A stretch of DNA of 64,000 nucleotides, taken from assembly GCA_036924285.1 (NCBI GenBank), contig JAYKYS010000001.1:33231501-33295500 (forward strand). The letters run 5' to 3'. Source of the stretch: Asterella californica. Taxonomy: Eukaryota; Streptophyta; Marchantiopsida; Marchantiales; Aytoniaceae. Position 1 is the first letter of the stretch. Every line of letters starts with the position of its first letter. Of the stretch, positions 10,197 through 20,111 are shown one piece after another. The notes under the pieces are model-generated. The model was not told where the DNA came from, ran no database searches, and saw nothing but the letters and a program-made list of their open reading frames with translations. The translations under genes were made by a program, and so were the position numbers.

Positions 10197-11355
10197 ATCT
10201 TAAGTATTGAGTACGATCTCTATAGTTCGACGAATGTAATTAACCTAAGGTTGGGGCCGATGCCTTGAAGGCATGAGAGGATAGTAAGGTTATAGTTGTT
10301 CTAGGGTACCAAGTAGAGGACAAAAGAGGTTTTCAGATCTGTTTTCTTATTGGTCCATTTTCGACCAATCAACGCCATTCCAGATCTGCAGACGGCTTTA
10401 GGGTTTTGGAGGTCTTCCCGAGGGTCATTTGAGGAGTGAGTGGTCTTGTTGGAAAGCTCTCGAGACGGGCTACACTTTGGAGACAAAGATCAGGCGATCT
10501 GGAATTCTGAGGAGAGAGTGATGGACGTTGAAAGTCAGTGGGGTCAAATCGGTACCCCGAGCCACGTTTTGGAGTGATCCGGGAGTTTGAGAGGTGATCT
10601 TTAGGAGCTATCAAGGGGATCGAGTAGTTCACTCCGTGCTGGTTGTATTGATGTAAAACAATCCTACATTTGGGTTGGATTTGCTCCTGAAATGATCAAT
10701 TGAAGTTGGCTGTTACAGTTGAGAGGTATGAGAAAGCCCGCTTTCTTTGGATTCAAAGCTTGAGTTGCTCCGTGCACATGGGATTGGATCTCTGAGTGAA
10801 ACTTTCCAGGATGAGAGTGTGCCCTATCAGCTAGTCACATGTGAAATTTCAGTTCAATTGGGTAAGAGGATGTGTGGAGATCTAGGATTTTGGCCATCGA
10901 GATCTGTAAAGCTCAGAAGTTAGCACAGGCGGGTGGCTTGATTCATCGCGGACAGTGGGGGGTCAGATCTGAGACTGAAATTTCATACAGTAGTAGAGAA
11001 GGGTCAGAGGGGGTGTCTTGTGAGGTTTGAGCCTGATTGGATAATCGAAGTGAAGGCACGAGATTGTCAAAGTTCAGTTTGCAGCGAGGCGAGAAAGACG
11101 TAGAGAGATTTTGCTTAAATCTCTTGGTTGGAGTTGAACAAAAACGACTTGAAGATGGGAGGTGTGCTTCTTGGAGGTGTCGTGTGGATGACAAGGAGGC
11201 TGTATTGTGAGATTGGTACGGCGATCATGCTCAGTGGAGGTGCCACGTCTTGCTGAAGCTGAGGTACCGTTATCCTCGGTATCACGCCCCGAGTTTCTAG
11301 CTGTTTTGCTGCCGATATGTCTTGTATCATTGGGAAGCTTGTGTAGTAGGCGGTC
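10197..11355 (+). other. interior of solo LTR G without genes
   Basis: About 1.16 kb of LTR sequence between the small ORFs and the F insertion. I see no conserved frame, RNA gene or repeat array here; it continues after F at 18983-19365. Confidence 0.5.
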
Positions 11356-12154
11356 TGTCACACCACAAGTATCCCATTATTTGTGTGTATGCTTATATAC
11401 ATTTCATTAGGTATGACTATCTTAAAGGTTACTCTAGTTTGAAGATCTAAATTTAGAGTGATCAAAAGTAGTCATAACTAGCTGAGATAGTTATAACTAA
11501 GTTGAAGAAACTATTAGAGGTTCCACTATGGCACTATAGGACAAGTGCGGAGCTCTAAATATGCTTTCCAAAAGTATGTGACTTTGTTGACCATCGCTGA
11601 TTGGATGCATGATGAAAAGTCATGCACAAAGATCTAAAGATGCTCCTCAAAAGACGTATTAGTGTGTTGTCGTCTTTCGACTGGATAGCGTGGAAAGTTA
11701 ACACTTTACAAAAGCTAAAGTAGGAGAATCTCTTACTTTAGTAAAGTAGAACAAGTAATGTGTGTGCTATTCTTAAGTCTTAGTAGCCTTTAGAAGTTTT
11801 ACTATTTTGGATTGCGCGCTTACCATGAGGTAACGTAACTTAGTGAAAGTTACCACGGTAAGAAGTTGTATAGTATATAAGGAGGAGTTGAGAGGGTGGA
11901 AGACACTCTCATTTTCCTGTCTATAAGTAAAGTGAGCATTGGAGACCTTGGGAGTCCTTGAATACTATGTGATGCAATGTGGAAGGCGGGGTTAGAACTT
12001 GTTTGCAGGAACGCTATTAGAGGGACCGATGTGACCATACGGGTCAGAGTGTTGAGTGAAGTGAGCATGGGTATGATAGAATCTTTGTAATTAAGGTGCA
12101 CTAGTAATCCTAGTCATCTGAGGTACCCCTGGGTGAGAGACAGGCCGGCTTACA
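11356..12154 (+). repeat. 5' LTR of element F (799 bp)
   Basis: TGTCACACCACAAG...GGCTTACA, identical in length to 18184-18982. A TATA box TATATAAGG lies at 11874-11882. The 3' end shares the segment CCTGGGTGAGAGACAGG with the LTRs of A and C, which supports common ancestry. Confidence 0.96.
11874..11882 (+). promoter_or_regulatory. TATA box in 5' LTR of F
   Basis: TATATAAGG about 519 bp into the LTR; the same site is at 18702-18710 in the 3' LTR. It is the probable core promoter of the element RNA. Confidence 0.55.
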
Positions 12155-12157
12155 TTT

Positions 12158-12174
12158 TGGTTCCGTAACCGGGA
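12158..12174 (+). promoter_or_regulatory. primer-binding site of F, tRNA-Glu-like
   Basis: TGGTTCCGTAACCGGGA starts 3 bp after the LTR. It matches the expected tRNA-Glu PBS except at two central bases (AA for TG). Confidence 0.65.
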
Positions 12175-12744
12175 CCTCGATACAAAGATTCGTATTTAGT
12201 CGTTAGTACAGTTCATGTCTGTTTTTGAGCATGAGTTCAGAACCTTTGTACATACACCATGTTATAGAGGGCAAGATAAGCTTTCCAATAAGCTTGATAT
12301 CTCCGAGAGATCAATTGTGAGGAGAGAGTTATGTCTTTCGGAAGTTAAGGAGGTTTTTCGGTATCAAATAGTGAGCTCTCGGGAAGGAGTTTACAGTCAG
12401 TTTCATATTTTCAGTTTTTAGAGTTAGACCTTGAAATCTTCCATGCTGATAGCTTGGAAGATAAGCTATCTAGGCACCCAAATCATGCGTGAATTGATCG
12501 AGTAGAACTGGAGTTATGGCATTCGAAGTGAAGGGGGGTCAAATCTGTTATATCGCTTGCTGAAGTCAAAGAGTGAAAGAATTTCAGAATTCTTGAGAGG
12601 GTTATGTTCGATCTCTAAGGCTCAGGGTTGACAAGTTAAGCTTCTACTTAGTAATGTGAGAGATTGCTAAGTGAGAAGATAGTCGAGTGATCAAAACTGT
12701 CAAACAAGCTATATAGCGAGAGAGATGTATGACGGATCATCGTC
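12175..12744 (+). other. untranslated leader of element F
   Basis: 570 bp between PBS and the pre-gag ORF. Its first ~330 bp are repeated in reverse orientation at 61236-61557 (F-prime). No long frame is supported. Confidence 0.5.
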
Positions 12745-13209
12745 ATGGAAGGACAACAAGAGTGGAAATTGAGGTTGAGCAAGATCCCTCAAGGCTATGC
12801 GGTGATAGTTACCGCTGATCTGGCGAAAGGAGAATTTCGACTAGAATTTGAGGAAGAAGCAGAGAGTAGTCGTAAGAACCAGGAGAAGAACTCGAGGTGC
12901 TTTTTGTGTGGAGAAGAAGGACATAAAGTGAGCAAGTGTCCTACGAAGAATAGACTTTTGCGTGAGCGAAGAGGGTTGGTCGACTTAAGCTTACACATAG
13001 GTCCTTCTTCCCCTAGACAAGACGTCATTGATCCTACAACCTTTTGTCCTAGATGTGGAGTGGACGGGATTCCAGTTGAGCACGAGTGTAGCGCAGTGGT
13101 TGCTTTGCTAGAAACTGTAGCCGAAGGTCTCGAGAGAAGGTTGAGTGTAGAAACGGAACGAGTGAAGACCTCTAGCGAGGATGGAGATAGTCTGTCACAC
13201 GAGAGATAA
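12745..13209 (+). CDS. pre-gag ORF with two zinc-finger motifs (154 aa)
   Basis: Starts MEGQQEWKLRL. A CCHC knuckle CFLCGEEGHKVSKC occupies residues 52-65 (C-x2-C-x4-H-x4-C) and a second motif CPRCGVDGIPVEHEC residues 101-115 (C-x2-C-x8-H-x-C). The segment before the first knuckle is acidic and the segment after it basic. The ORFs in A and C share length, motif order and the GPSSP segment between the motifs. It ends 135 bp before gag and is in the same frame register as gag but separated by stops. It is probably an RNA-binding accessory protein of the element; this role is inferred from the knuckle only. Confidence 0.8.
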   Translation: MEGQQEWKLRLSKIPQGYAVIVTADLAKGEFRLEFEEEAESSRKNQEKNSRCFLCGEEGHKVSKCPTKNRLLRERRGLVDLSLHIGPSSPRQDVIDPTTFCPRCGVDGIPVEHECSAVVALLETVAEGLERRLSVETERVKTSSEDGDSLSHER

Positions 13210-13344
13210 GATGACCATGAGGGTCAAACTTATTCCAACCTTTGGAGAGGAGAGAGCTCAACGGGGAAATTGTGGATTGCGGTGAAGTGAGATCTTCACA
13301 TCCGCAAGCAGTTCCTTGAGTAAGAAGAAGAAAAGAAGAGAAGA

Positions 13345-14331
13345 ATGGGGAAACTTCCGGTGTTTTACGGAAAGGATGGAGAAGACGTGGAAGGATTTGT
13401 GAGAGACTTCAAAAGAGCATGCATTGGCAATGGAGATCGAAAGAAGAGCGAGTGGGTAGGGTTGATACCTGAATTTCTTGAGAGTTCTGCATTGACATGG
13501 TATGAGGATAGGAAGAAGAGAAGAGTAGTGGGGACTCCAGATGATACTTGGGAAGTATTGACGGAGGCCTTAATTGAAACTTTTCTTCCTGATGAAAGTT
13601 ACGAGAAGTTAATGGTGGAGGTAACTTACCTCAAACAAGGAGAGAAAGAGAAAGTAAGGACTTATGCCGAGAGGGTGGAGAAATTAGAACAGAAGTTTCG
13701 GGTGGTTTTACGAAAGAGTGGAGATGTAGTAGAACCAACGATGGTGGGCATTGGAGCAATGCTCACAAAGAATTTTATTGGGGGATTGAGGCCGGAGATT
13801 CGAACACAAGTGCGGTATGAGAGACCAACTTCGAAGGCTGATGCAGTGAAGATCGCAACCAGGATGGAAGAGAGTCTGGATGGAGACGACTTGCAACCAA
13901 TGACTGTTGGGGCAGCATGTGGAGATGTGCAAGGGCCGAGCATGCCAACTCTGACACCTGCGAGTGTTCCGACTGTTCGATTTCAGAATCTGACTCCGAT
14001 AGCTCCTACTAGTGCGGTTACAGTCACTGTACCATCTAGATCTGTTACTCCCGACTTTCGTGATGAGTTGAAAAGTTTGACAGATTCTTTGGCAGATTTG
14101 AAGATCAATATGGTGAATTTGTTGCAACACCGGAGTCCAAATGTTGGAGGGGGCTCACGAGGTTATGGAAACTATCAGTCCAGAGGTGGACCACCGCAAG
14201 GATCACCCAGTAACTACACGAGCCAAGGATGTTTTACGTGCGGAGGATCACACTTCCAACGTAATTGTCCGAATCGTAACGGTGGAACGGCGGATGGAGC
14301 TTCAACTTCACAAAGCAAGACAAGGGTGTAG
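13345..14331 (+). CDS. gag: gag of element F (328 aa)
   Basis: Starts MGKLPVFYGKDGEDVEG at the same ATG as gag in A and C. A capsid-type region spans roughly residues 1-180 with ALTWYEDRKK near residue 50 and a gag-like helical segment with YAERVEKLEQ. The tail is Gly/Ser/Asn-rich and has the knuckle CFTCGGSHFQRNC (C-x2-C-x3-H-x4-C). It stops at 14331, while in A and C the equivalent frame runs on into pol. Comparison with C places a one-base loss in an A-rich run near 14315, so gag and pol are in different frames here. It would form the virus-like particle. Confidence 0.9.
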   Translation: MGKLPVFYGKDGEDVEGFVRDFKRACIGNGDRKKSEWVGLIPEFLESSALTWYEDRKKRRVVGTPDDTWEVLTEALIETFLPDESYEKLMVEVTYLKQGEKEKVRTYAERVEKLEQKFRVVLRKSGDVVEPTMVGIGAMLTKNFIGGLRPEIRTQVRYERPTSKADAVKIATRMEESLDGDDLQPMTVGAACGDVQGPSMPTLTPASVPTVRFQNLTPIAPTSAVTVTVPSRSVTPDFRDELKSLTDSLADLKINMVNLLQHRSPNVGGGSRGYGNYQSRGGPPQGSPSNYTSQGCFTCGGSHFQRNCPNRNGGTADGASTSQSKTRV

Positions 14332-14345
14332 CATGCATTGACATC

Positions 14346-17300
14346 TTGGAGCCGCGAGATGTACGAGAAGGTTTTCAGTCTGTAGAGCTGTTGGCTCAAG
14401 AGAGGAAGAGGATGAGGACGCATTTCGACGAGGGAGAACCTGTCGTGATGGAAGATTCTCCAAGTCAAAATACTCGGAGTAGCAAATCTTCTTCAAAAAC
14501 CAAAGAGCGACGGAAGAAATTGAGAAATACTGATTTCACAATTTCAATGGAGCAATCAAAATACAATGTGGTGGAAGACGTGGGAAAGCAACGAGCAAAC
14601 ATTACTGTGGGACAGTTGATTGCTCTGAATCCTTCGGTGAGGAAAGAACTTCGTAGCGGTCTAAGCTCCCGACGAGGTCGGAAGAAGAAGGTAAATCCTT
14701 CTACTGTCGGTGTGAGTGCTTTAGACGCTAGTGAAGGAGAGGTATGCAACAAGGCATCAAAAGTAGAGGCTCGTATCAATGGGAGAGATGTCTCTGATGT
14801 TCTTGTCGATGGAGGATCGGCAGTAAACGCCATCTCGGAACGACTCATGAGGAAGTTTGATCTAGTACCAACGCGTCCTTCTAGTATCACGGTTGGCATG
14901 GCTAACAGACAGCGAGTTAGGCCATTGGGAGTGCTAGAGAGAGTTTGCGTGTCAGTAATGGGAGTGCAAGTAAACATGACATTTCAAATCTTGAAGGAGT
15001 CAAGTTATGAAATGTTACTCGGAAGACCTTGGCTTCGAGCAGTACATGCAACGGATAACTGGCACAAAGGTTATTTACGCATCGGACCGAATCACCACCG
15101 GATCAAAGTTCCATTGCTCGGAGATCAAGTTGGGACGTCGGAATCGGATCGACCCACATCGGACTACTGGGAGTCAGAAGTTGTCGATACTACTTCTGAT
15201 GTAGGTACCAATTCTTCAGATTCAGAATCTGAAAATACATCGTCAGAAGAGGAGAGAGAAGAACGAAATGTGGGTGTGAACGTAGTGGATCTTTTCCCTT
15301 CTCCGGAAGTGCAAAGAGATAGAGACAAAGAACCGTTGACTCCCGAGGAGGTGGAGAGAAGGATTGCCACCTTACGTTATGGATCGAAGGTTACTAAAGA
15401 GGAGAAGAGTTGTTTCGAAGAGATCTTTCGCAAATACATTCATGTATTTGCATTTAGTTACAAGGATCTGAGGGAGGTCACACTGGAGCAACACCGTATC
15501 GAGTTAGAGAAGGAAGTCAAACCGGTGCGACAGAAGCAACGAAGAGTGAGTCCTCCAATTGCAGATCTGGTGAAAGAAGAGATCGAGAAGCTGCACACTG
15601 CTGGGTTCATTTACGAGGTGGAGCATTCTGAATGGGTATCACCCATTGTGATCGTAAAGAAGAAAAATGGCAAATTGAGGGTGTGTGTTGATTACAAGAA
15701 GCTCAATGCGGTCACAAAGAAGGATTATTATCCTCTACCTTTCATCGACGAGATCTTGGAAGAAGTGGCAGGAAACGAATGGTACAGCTTTGGAGATGGT
15801 TATAGCGGATATAACCAGATCAAAATTGCACCAGAACATCAACACCTGACCACTTTCACTACTCCGTGGGGTACGTTTGCATTTCGAGTCATGCCATTTG
15901 GTCTGTGTAATGCTCCTGCGACGTTTCAAAGGTTTATGAACAAAGTGTTCGAACCTTTCTTAGGAAAGTTTGTGAGAGATTTTATAGATGACTTTTGTGT
16001 TTACGGGAGTAAGGAGAAGCATTTTGAGCACCTTGTGAAGGTCTTAGAATGTTTAGATGTAGCAAATGCATCTCTCAATCCGGAGAAATGTATTTTTGGG
16101 TGTGAAGAAGGGTTACTCTTGGGTCATATCATATCCAAAGACGGCATTGCCGTTGATCCAGAGAAGGTGCAGAAGATCTTAGAGCTCCCTTTTCCTAGTA
16201 CTCTCACTAAGCTACGACAGTTTTTAGGTATGGTGGGGTATTATCGAAGATTTATATTCTCGTTCTCACATAAAGCGTATGCTTTGACTGTATATCTGAA
16301 GAAGGGAGTAGATTACGTGTTGATTTTAGGAGATGAAGAAGCTCTAGCCGCCTTTGAGGAACTGAAGAAAGCTCTTACTTCAGCTCCGATCTTGGTTAAG
16401 CCCGATTGGAATAAACAGTTTATTCTATATACGGATGCTTCAAATATAGCAGTAGGATGTACTTTAAGTCAGTATGATGTTGAAGGTAGAGATCATCCTA
16501 TCGCATATGCTAGTCGGCAAATGGTCAAGGCAGAGAGAAATTATTCTGTGACAGAGAGAGAAGGATTAGCAGTGATCTATGCTTTGAGAAAATTTCGACA
16601 TTATCTCATAGGAGGCAAGTTCACTATCGTTACAGATCATAAGGCATTGAAGTACATCTTCAATAAACCTATGGTTGAAGGACGATTAGCAAGGTGGAAG
16701 CTCTTATTGTCAGAGTACGACTATGAGATCTGTGATCGACCAGGGAAGAAACACGCGAATGCAGATTTGTTATCTAGAGCTTACGATGGCGATGGAGAGG
16801 AGCCGGTGGATGACACCTTTCCTGACGAAGATTTGATGGTCTTGAGCAACTCTATTATCCCAATAGAATATCAAGAAATTTGGGATTTTGTTACGGAAGG
16901 TGTCTATCCAGATGGGATGAGGACCAGAGAGAAGAAGGCATTGGTGAAACGAAGTCAACCTTACTCGGTGGTGGAAGGTGTGTTATTCCGTGAAGGAGTT
17001 GATGGGGTCCTGAGAAGAGCTGCGAGCAAGGAGGAGTCTCTACGACTCATGGAAGAATTCCATGACGGTCCAGTATGTGGAGGACATTTCGCAGGCAAGT
17101 TGACGGCTCATAAGATACTCGACGCGGGATATCACTGGAGGGGGATGTTTAGAGATTGCTTGACGTATTGTAAAACATGTGATGTTTGTCAAGCTTTCGC
17201 TATCAAATCTAGTGTTTCCACTCCTCTTAGATCTATTCCGGTTCTTGGACCTTTCGAGAAATGGAGAATAGATTTTGTTGGGCCTTTGAATCGCACCCCT

Positions 17301-18170
17301 CGCAACAATAAGTATATTGTTGTAGCCACAGATTATCTTACGAAGTGGGTAGAAGCTAGACCTCTTGTAACTATTGGAGAAGTTGAGGTGGGTAGATTTC
17401 TGTACGAACGGATCATTACTAGGTTTGGATGTCCTCTGGAGTTAGTTTCTGATAGGGGTCGAGAATTTGTGAGTGGTATGACTACTGCTATGTGCACCCA
17501 CTTCTCCATTTCTCAGAGGGTTACTACTTCATATAAACCTAGTTCAAACGGTTTGGTAGAGAGGACAAACTTTACCTTGTGTCAAATGTTAGCAAAGGAT
17601 GCTGACATGGAAGGGGCCAAACACAACTGGGACAAGCGTCTTCATGCGGTTCTATGGGAGTATCGTACAACAGTGAAGACGTCTACGGGATATTCACCTT
17701 TCAAGATGGTGTATGGGTTGGAATCAAGATTACCAATCCAGTTCGACCTAACCACCTTTCAGACCTTGCAAGCTGGACTGAAGAGAAAGGGTGGTCCAAT
17801 AGCTGAGAAAGAAAGGGGAGAAACCTTGTTGGAGCTGGAGGAGAATAGAGACGACGCAGCTCAACGAATTGAGATGGCTCAGCTACAACAGAAGAAGAGC
17901 TATGACAAGCGCTTGGCGAAGAACAAAACGAAGTTACAGCCATTTCAAGAGGGTGAGTGGGTGATGTTATGGGATGCTATTAGGCACAAGCGAGTTCAAA
18001 AGAAATTCTTACGTCGATATTTTGGACCTTTCATCATCTCCAAAGTGTGGAGTAATGGCACCTACGATCTTCAAGAAAGGAGTGGTACGTTCTTCGACCG
18101 AGTGAACCACGACAAGCTAAAGAAGTTCCATCAACGTGATACTTCACTCCGAGGACGGAGTGAAAATTAA
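14346..18170 (+). CDS. pol: pol polyprotein of element F (1274 aa), intact
   Basis: Protease near residue 155 with VLVDGGSAVN, a DGG variant of the usual D-S/T-G. RT contains VSPIVIVKKKNGKLRVC, MPFGLCNAPATFQRF and FIDDFC with catalytic Asp at about residues 548-549. RNase H begins YTDASNIAVG near residue 696. Integrase has an HHCC zinc region ending CKTCDVCQ near residue 950 and a D-D-E core (Asp near 976 in IDFVGPL, Asp near 1035 in VSDRG, Glu near 1072 in NGLVERTN). The C-terminus has FLRRYFGPFII; no chromodomain is seen. The listed ATG is the first in frame; in related copies the frame continues from gag, so translation probably needs a frameshift or this copy is not expressed. Confidence 0.95.
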   Translation: MEPRDVREGFQSVELLAQERKRMRTHFDEGEPVVMEDSPSQNTRSSKSSSKTKERRKKLRNTDFTISMEQSKYNVVEDVGKQRANITVGQLIALNPSVRKELRSGLSSRRGRKKKVNPSTVGVSALDASEGEVCNKASKVEARINGRDVSDVLVDGGSAVNAISERLMRKFDLVPTRPSSITVGMANRQRVRPLGVLERVCVSVMGVQVNMTFQILKESSYEMLLGRPWLRAVHATDNWHKGYLRIGPNHHRIKVPLLGDQVGTSESDRPTSDYWESEVVDTTSDVGTNSSDSESENTSSEEEREERNVGVNVVDLFPSPEVQRDRDKEPLTPEEVERRIATLRYGSKVTKEEKSCFEEIFRKYIHVFAFSYKDLREVTLEQHRIELEKEVKPVRQKQRRVSPPIADLVKEEIEKLHTAGFIYEVEHSEWVSPIVIVKKKNGKLRVCVDYKKLNAVTKKDYYPLPFIDEILEEVAGNEWYSFGDGYSGYNQIKIAPEHQHLTTFTTPWGTFAFRVMPFGLCNAPATFQRFMNKVFEPFLGKFVRDFIDDFCVYGSKEKHFEHLVKVLECLDVANASLNPEKCIFGCEEGLLLGHIISKDGIAVDPEKVQKILELPFPSTLTKLRQFLGMVGYYRRFIFSFSHKAYALTVYLKKGVDYVLILGDEEALAAFEELKKALTSAPILVKPDWNKQFILYTDASNIAVGCTLSQYDVEGRDHPIAYASRQMVKAERNYSVTEREGLAVIYALRKFRHYLIGGKFTIVTDHKALKYIFNKPMVEGRLARWKLLLSEYDYEICDRPGKKHANADLLSRAYDGDGEEPVDDTFPDEDLMVLSNSIIPIEYQEIWDFVTEGVYPDGMRTREKKALVKRSQPYSVVEGVLFREGVDGVLRRAASKEESLRLMEEFHDGPVCGGHFAGKLTAHKILDAGYHWRGMFRDCLTYCKTCDVCQAFAIKSSVSTPLRSIPVLGPFEKWRIDFVGPLNRTPRNNKYIVVATDYLTKWVEARPLVTIGEVEVGRFLYERIITRFGCPLELVSDRGREFVSGMTTAMCTHFSISQRVTTSYKPSSNGLVERTNFTLCQMLAKDADMEGAKHNWDKRLHAVLWEYRTTVKTSTGYSPFKMVYGLESRLPIQFDLTTFQTLQAGLKRKGGPIAEKERGETLLELEENRDDAAQRIEMAQLQQKKSYDKRLAKNKTKLQPFQEGEWVMLWDAIRHKRVQKKFLRRYFGPFIISKVWSNGTYDLQERSGTFFDRVNHDKLKKFHQRDTSLRGRSEN

Positions 18171-18183
18171 GTCTGGGGGTAAA
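18171..18183 (+). promoter_or_regulatory. polypurine tract of F
   Basis: GTCTGGGGGTAAA directly after the pol stop codon and directly before the 3' LTR. The matching tract in C is at 32293-32305 on the minus strand. Confidence 0.8.
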
Positions 18184-18982
18184 TGTCACACCACAAGTAT
18201 CCCATTATTTGTGTGTATGCTTATATACATTTCATTAGGTATGACTATCTTAAAGGTTACTCTAGTTTGAAGATCTAAATTTAGAGTGATCAAAAGTAGT
18301 CATAACTAGCTGAGATAGTTATAACTAAGTTGAAGAAACTATTAGAGGTTCCACTATGGCACTATAGGACAAGTGCGGAGCTCTAAATATGCTTTCCAAA
18401 AGTATGTGACTTTGTTGACCATCGCTGATTGGATGCATGATGAAAAGTCATGCACAAAGATCTAAAGATGCTCCTCAAAAGACGTATTAGTGTGTTGTCG
18501 TCTTTCGACTGGATAGCGTGGAAAGTTAACACTTTACAAAAGCTAAAGTAGGAGAATCTCTTACTTTAGTAAAGTAGAACAAGTAATGTGTGTGCTATTC
18601 TTAAGTCTTAGTAGCCTTTAGAAGTTTTACTATTTTGGATTGCGCGCTTACCATGAGGTAACGTAACTTAGTGAAAGTTACCACGGTAAGAAGTTGTATA
18701 GTATATAAGGAGGAGTTGAGAGGGTGGAAGACACTCTCATTTTTCTGTCTATAAGTAAAGTGAGCATTGGAGACCTTGGGAGTCCTTGAATACTATGTGA
18801 TGCAATGTGGAAGGCGGGGTTAGAACTTGTTTGCAGGAACGCTATTAGAGGGACCGATGTGACCATACGGGTCAGAGTGTTGAGTGAAGTGAACATGGGT
18901 ATGATAGAATCTTTGTAATTAAGGTGCACTAGTAATCCTAGTCATCTGAGGTACCCCTGGGTGAGAGACAGGCCGGCTTACA
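18184..18982 (+). repeat. 3' LTR of element F (799 bp)
   Basis: Same length as the 5' LTR with about two substitutions. Ends GGCTTACA and is followed by the target duplication ggtc. Confidence 0.96.
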
Positions 18983-19365
18983 GGTCCTTGCTGTGGAAAT
19001 CTTCCTGAGCAAACTCGTATCAGCGAACAATAGAAGGTCAGAGTCTACAATTAGGTAGTTTGTCGAGAAGAAGTAGTGAAGCGGATGTGGATGAGAGATT
19101 GTATGAAGAGTGCTTGGGATCTAAAGCAGACACGTACCGTGTATGAGCCTTGCCTTTATCTAGAGCGGAATCGAGCTCTGAGTCATTTGTGTGATGCACA
19201 TGTGCTACACTTGGGTCAAGTTAGCCCGCTAGTAACCTACAAAAAAGACTGATAGATTAGATATTGAGAGCATAAGTTTTCATCGGTTAGGTCGTAGATC
19301 CAGTTGTATCTCTCTACAGTCAGATACCCCGTGTATTCCCAGACCATATTTCACGCCCTACGACA
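18983..19365 (+). other. right part of solo LTR G
   Basis: Continuation of G after F. It ends CCCTACGACA at 19365. No gene is visible. Confidence 0.55.
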
Positions 19366-19754
19366 GTGGTCTTCCACAGGCCAGAATCTGAGGACCGAGG
19401 ATATTGGCTCGAGAAGAAGATCTTGCCCATGATAGTGAGTGAGTGGCATGTGCCTGGAAGCACAACTTGCCACTCCATGGAGGACAGGCAAGGAAGGAAC
19501 AGATGGAAGATCGAATCTTACCGAGAGTCGAAGAAGCGACTTCTGGCGAAGCTGTTTCTGCATCTCTTTCCCAAGGGGAAAGCATAGAAGATGAGGTACC
19601 TTGGAGATCAGGACGTGGAGTTCCTGGAAACAATGTATGACCGGGAGAACGTCAACTGGGGTTCGTTCTTCCACATATATGTACAGGCTGAGCTAGCGTA
19701 CTTAGGTACCTCGGCGGGAGGACACTTGACATCTTTCCTCTGTTACTTGTACGT
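19366..19754 (+). pseudogene. B-family gag-like fragment, continuation after G
   Basis: Homologous to 52910-53290. The frame encodes GYWLEKKILPM, YRE-x-KKRLLAKLFLHLFPK and NVNWG-x-FFH-x-YVQAEL segments, shared by both copies, with an in-frame stop near 19585. Homology ends at 19754 (acgt), where a TGTCGTG LTR start follows. A structural (gag) role is likely from its place behind the LTR; I do not recognise a domain. Confidence 0.6.
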
Positions 19755-19980
19755 TGTCGTGATGTGAATCATTTTACAGTGTAAATAATTCACCTCTCTG
19801 TCAAGCGTTAGTCTCTCTGAGTGAAATTAGGACCTCAGAGAAGTCGATTATAGAGAATGATACATATTTTGATACTTAGTAGGTTGATTACCATGTAGAT
19901 GGAGTTAAGGTCATGGGTTGTAATTACATGTCGCCCATGCATGCTTCCTAGCGAGGTTAGGTTATCTTTCGGGATTACGT
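19755..19980 (+). mobile_element. LTR start fragment H (lineage 2 type)
   Basis: Begins TGTCGTGATGTG exactly where B gag homology breaks after acgt, as expected for an LTR of the D/E/G type. It runs 226 bp to the left edge of E, which is also preceded by acgt. The remainder of H is not confidently located; 29915-30660 is a candidate. Its internal orientation is unknown. Confidence 0.45.
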
Positions 19981-20111
19981 TGTCGTAGCGAGAGCCTTTT
20001 CTTTGAGCAAGGGCGTACCTTCTAGCTGTGGTTAACGATCGATGCACAGCAGAGCGACTAGTATCTCGTAGATTTCTCTCTAACTTCCTCGATAACTAAG
20101 TACTTTCTCTC

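Larger units (their letters stand above)
11356..18982 (+). mobile_element. complete Ty3/gypsy element F (lineage 1), recent insertion
   Basis: A 7627-bp plus-strand element with 799-bp LTRs differing at about 2 positions (near 11917 and 12066), a PBS, pre-gag ORF, gag, pol and polypurine tract. It is flanked by the 4-bp duplication ggtc (11352-11355 and 18983-18986) inside solo LTR G. It is the only element in the window with all long frames intact, apart from the gag-pol frame break near 14320. LTR near-identity marks it as the youngest insertion here. Confidence 0.96.
9447..19365 (+). mobile_element. solo LTR G (lineage 2), interrupted by element F
   Basis: Begins TGTCGTGTTG and ends CCCTACGACA, giving a perfect 6-bp terminal inverted pair TGTCGT/ACGACA as in element D. 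Without F (11356-18982 and one 4-bp duplication) it is about 2.29 kb. It splits a B gag frame: the homologous uninterrupted sequence at 52890-52930 aligns on both sides. Flanking 4-mers are acgg (9443-9446) and gtgg (19366-19369), which would be a target duplication differing by two transitions. No internal region is present, so it is best read as a solo LTR. It carries the paired small ORFs on its plus strand. Confidence 0.7.

Noticed and set aside
19755..19980. A complete 226-bp mini-element between B gag and E, bounded by acgt on both sides
   Set aside because: It starts like an LTR but does not end in CA before the second acgt; a truncated LTR followed by E is simpler.
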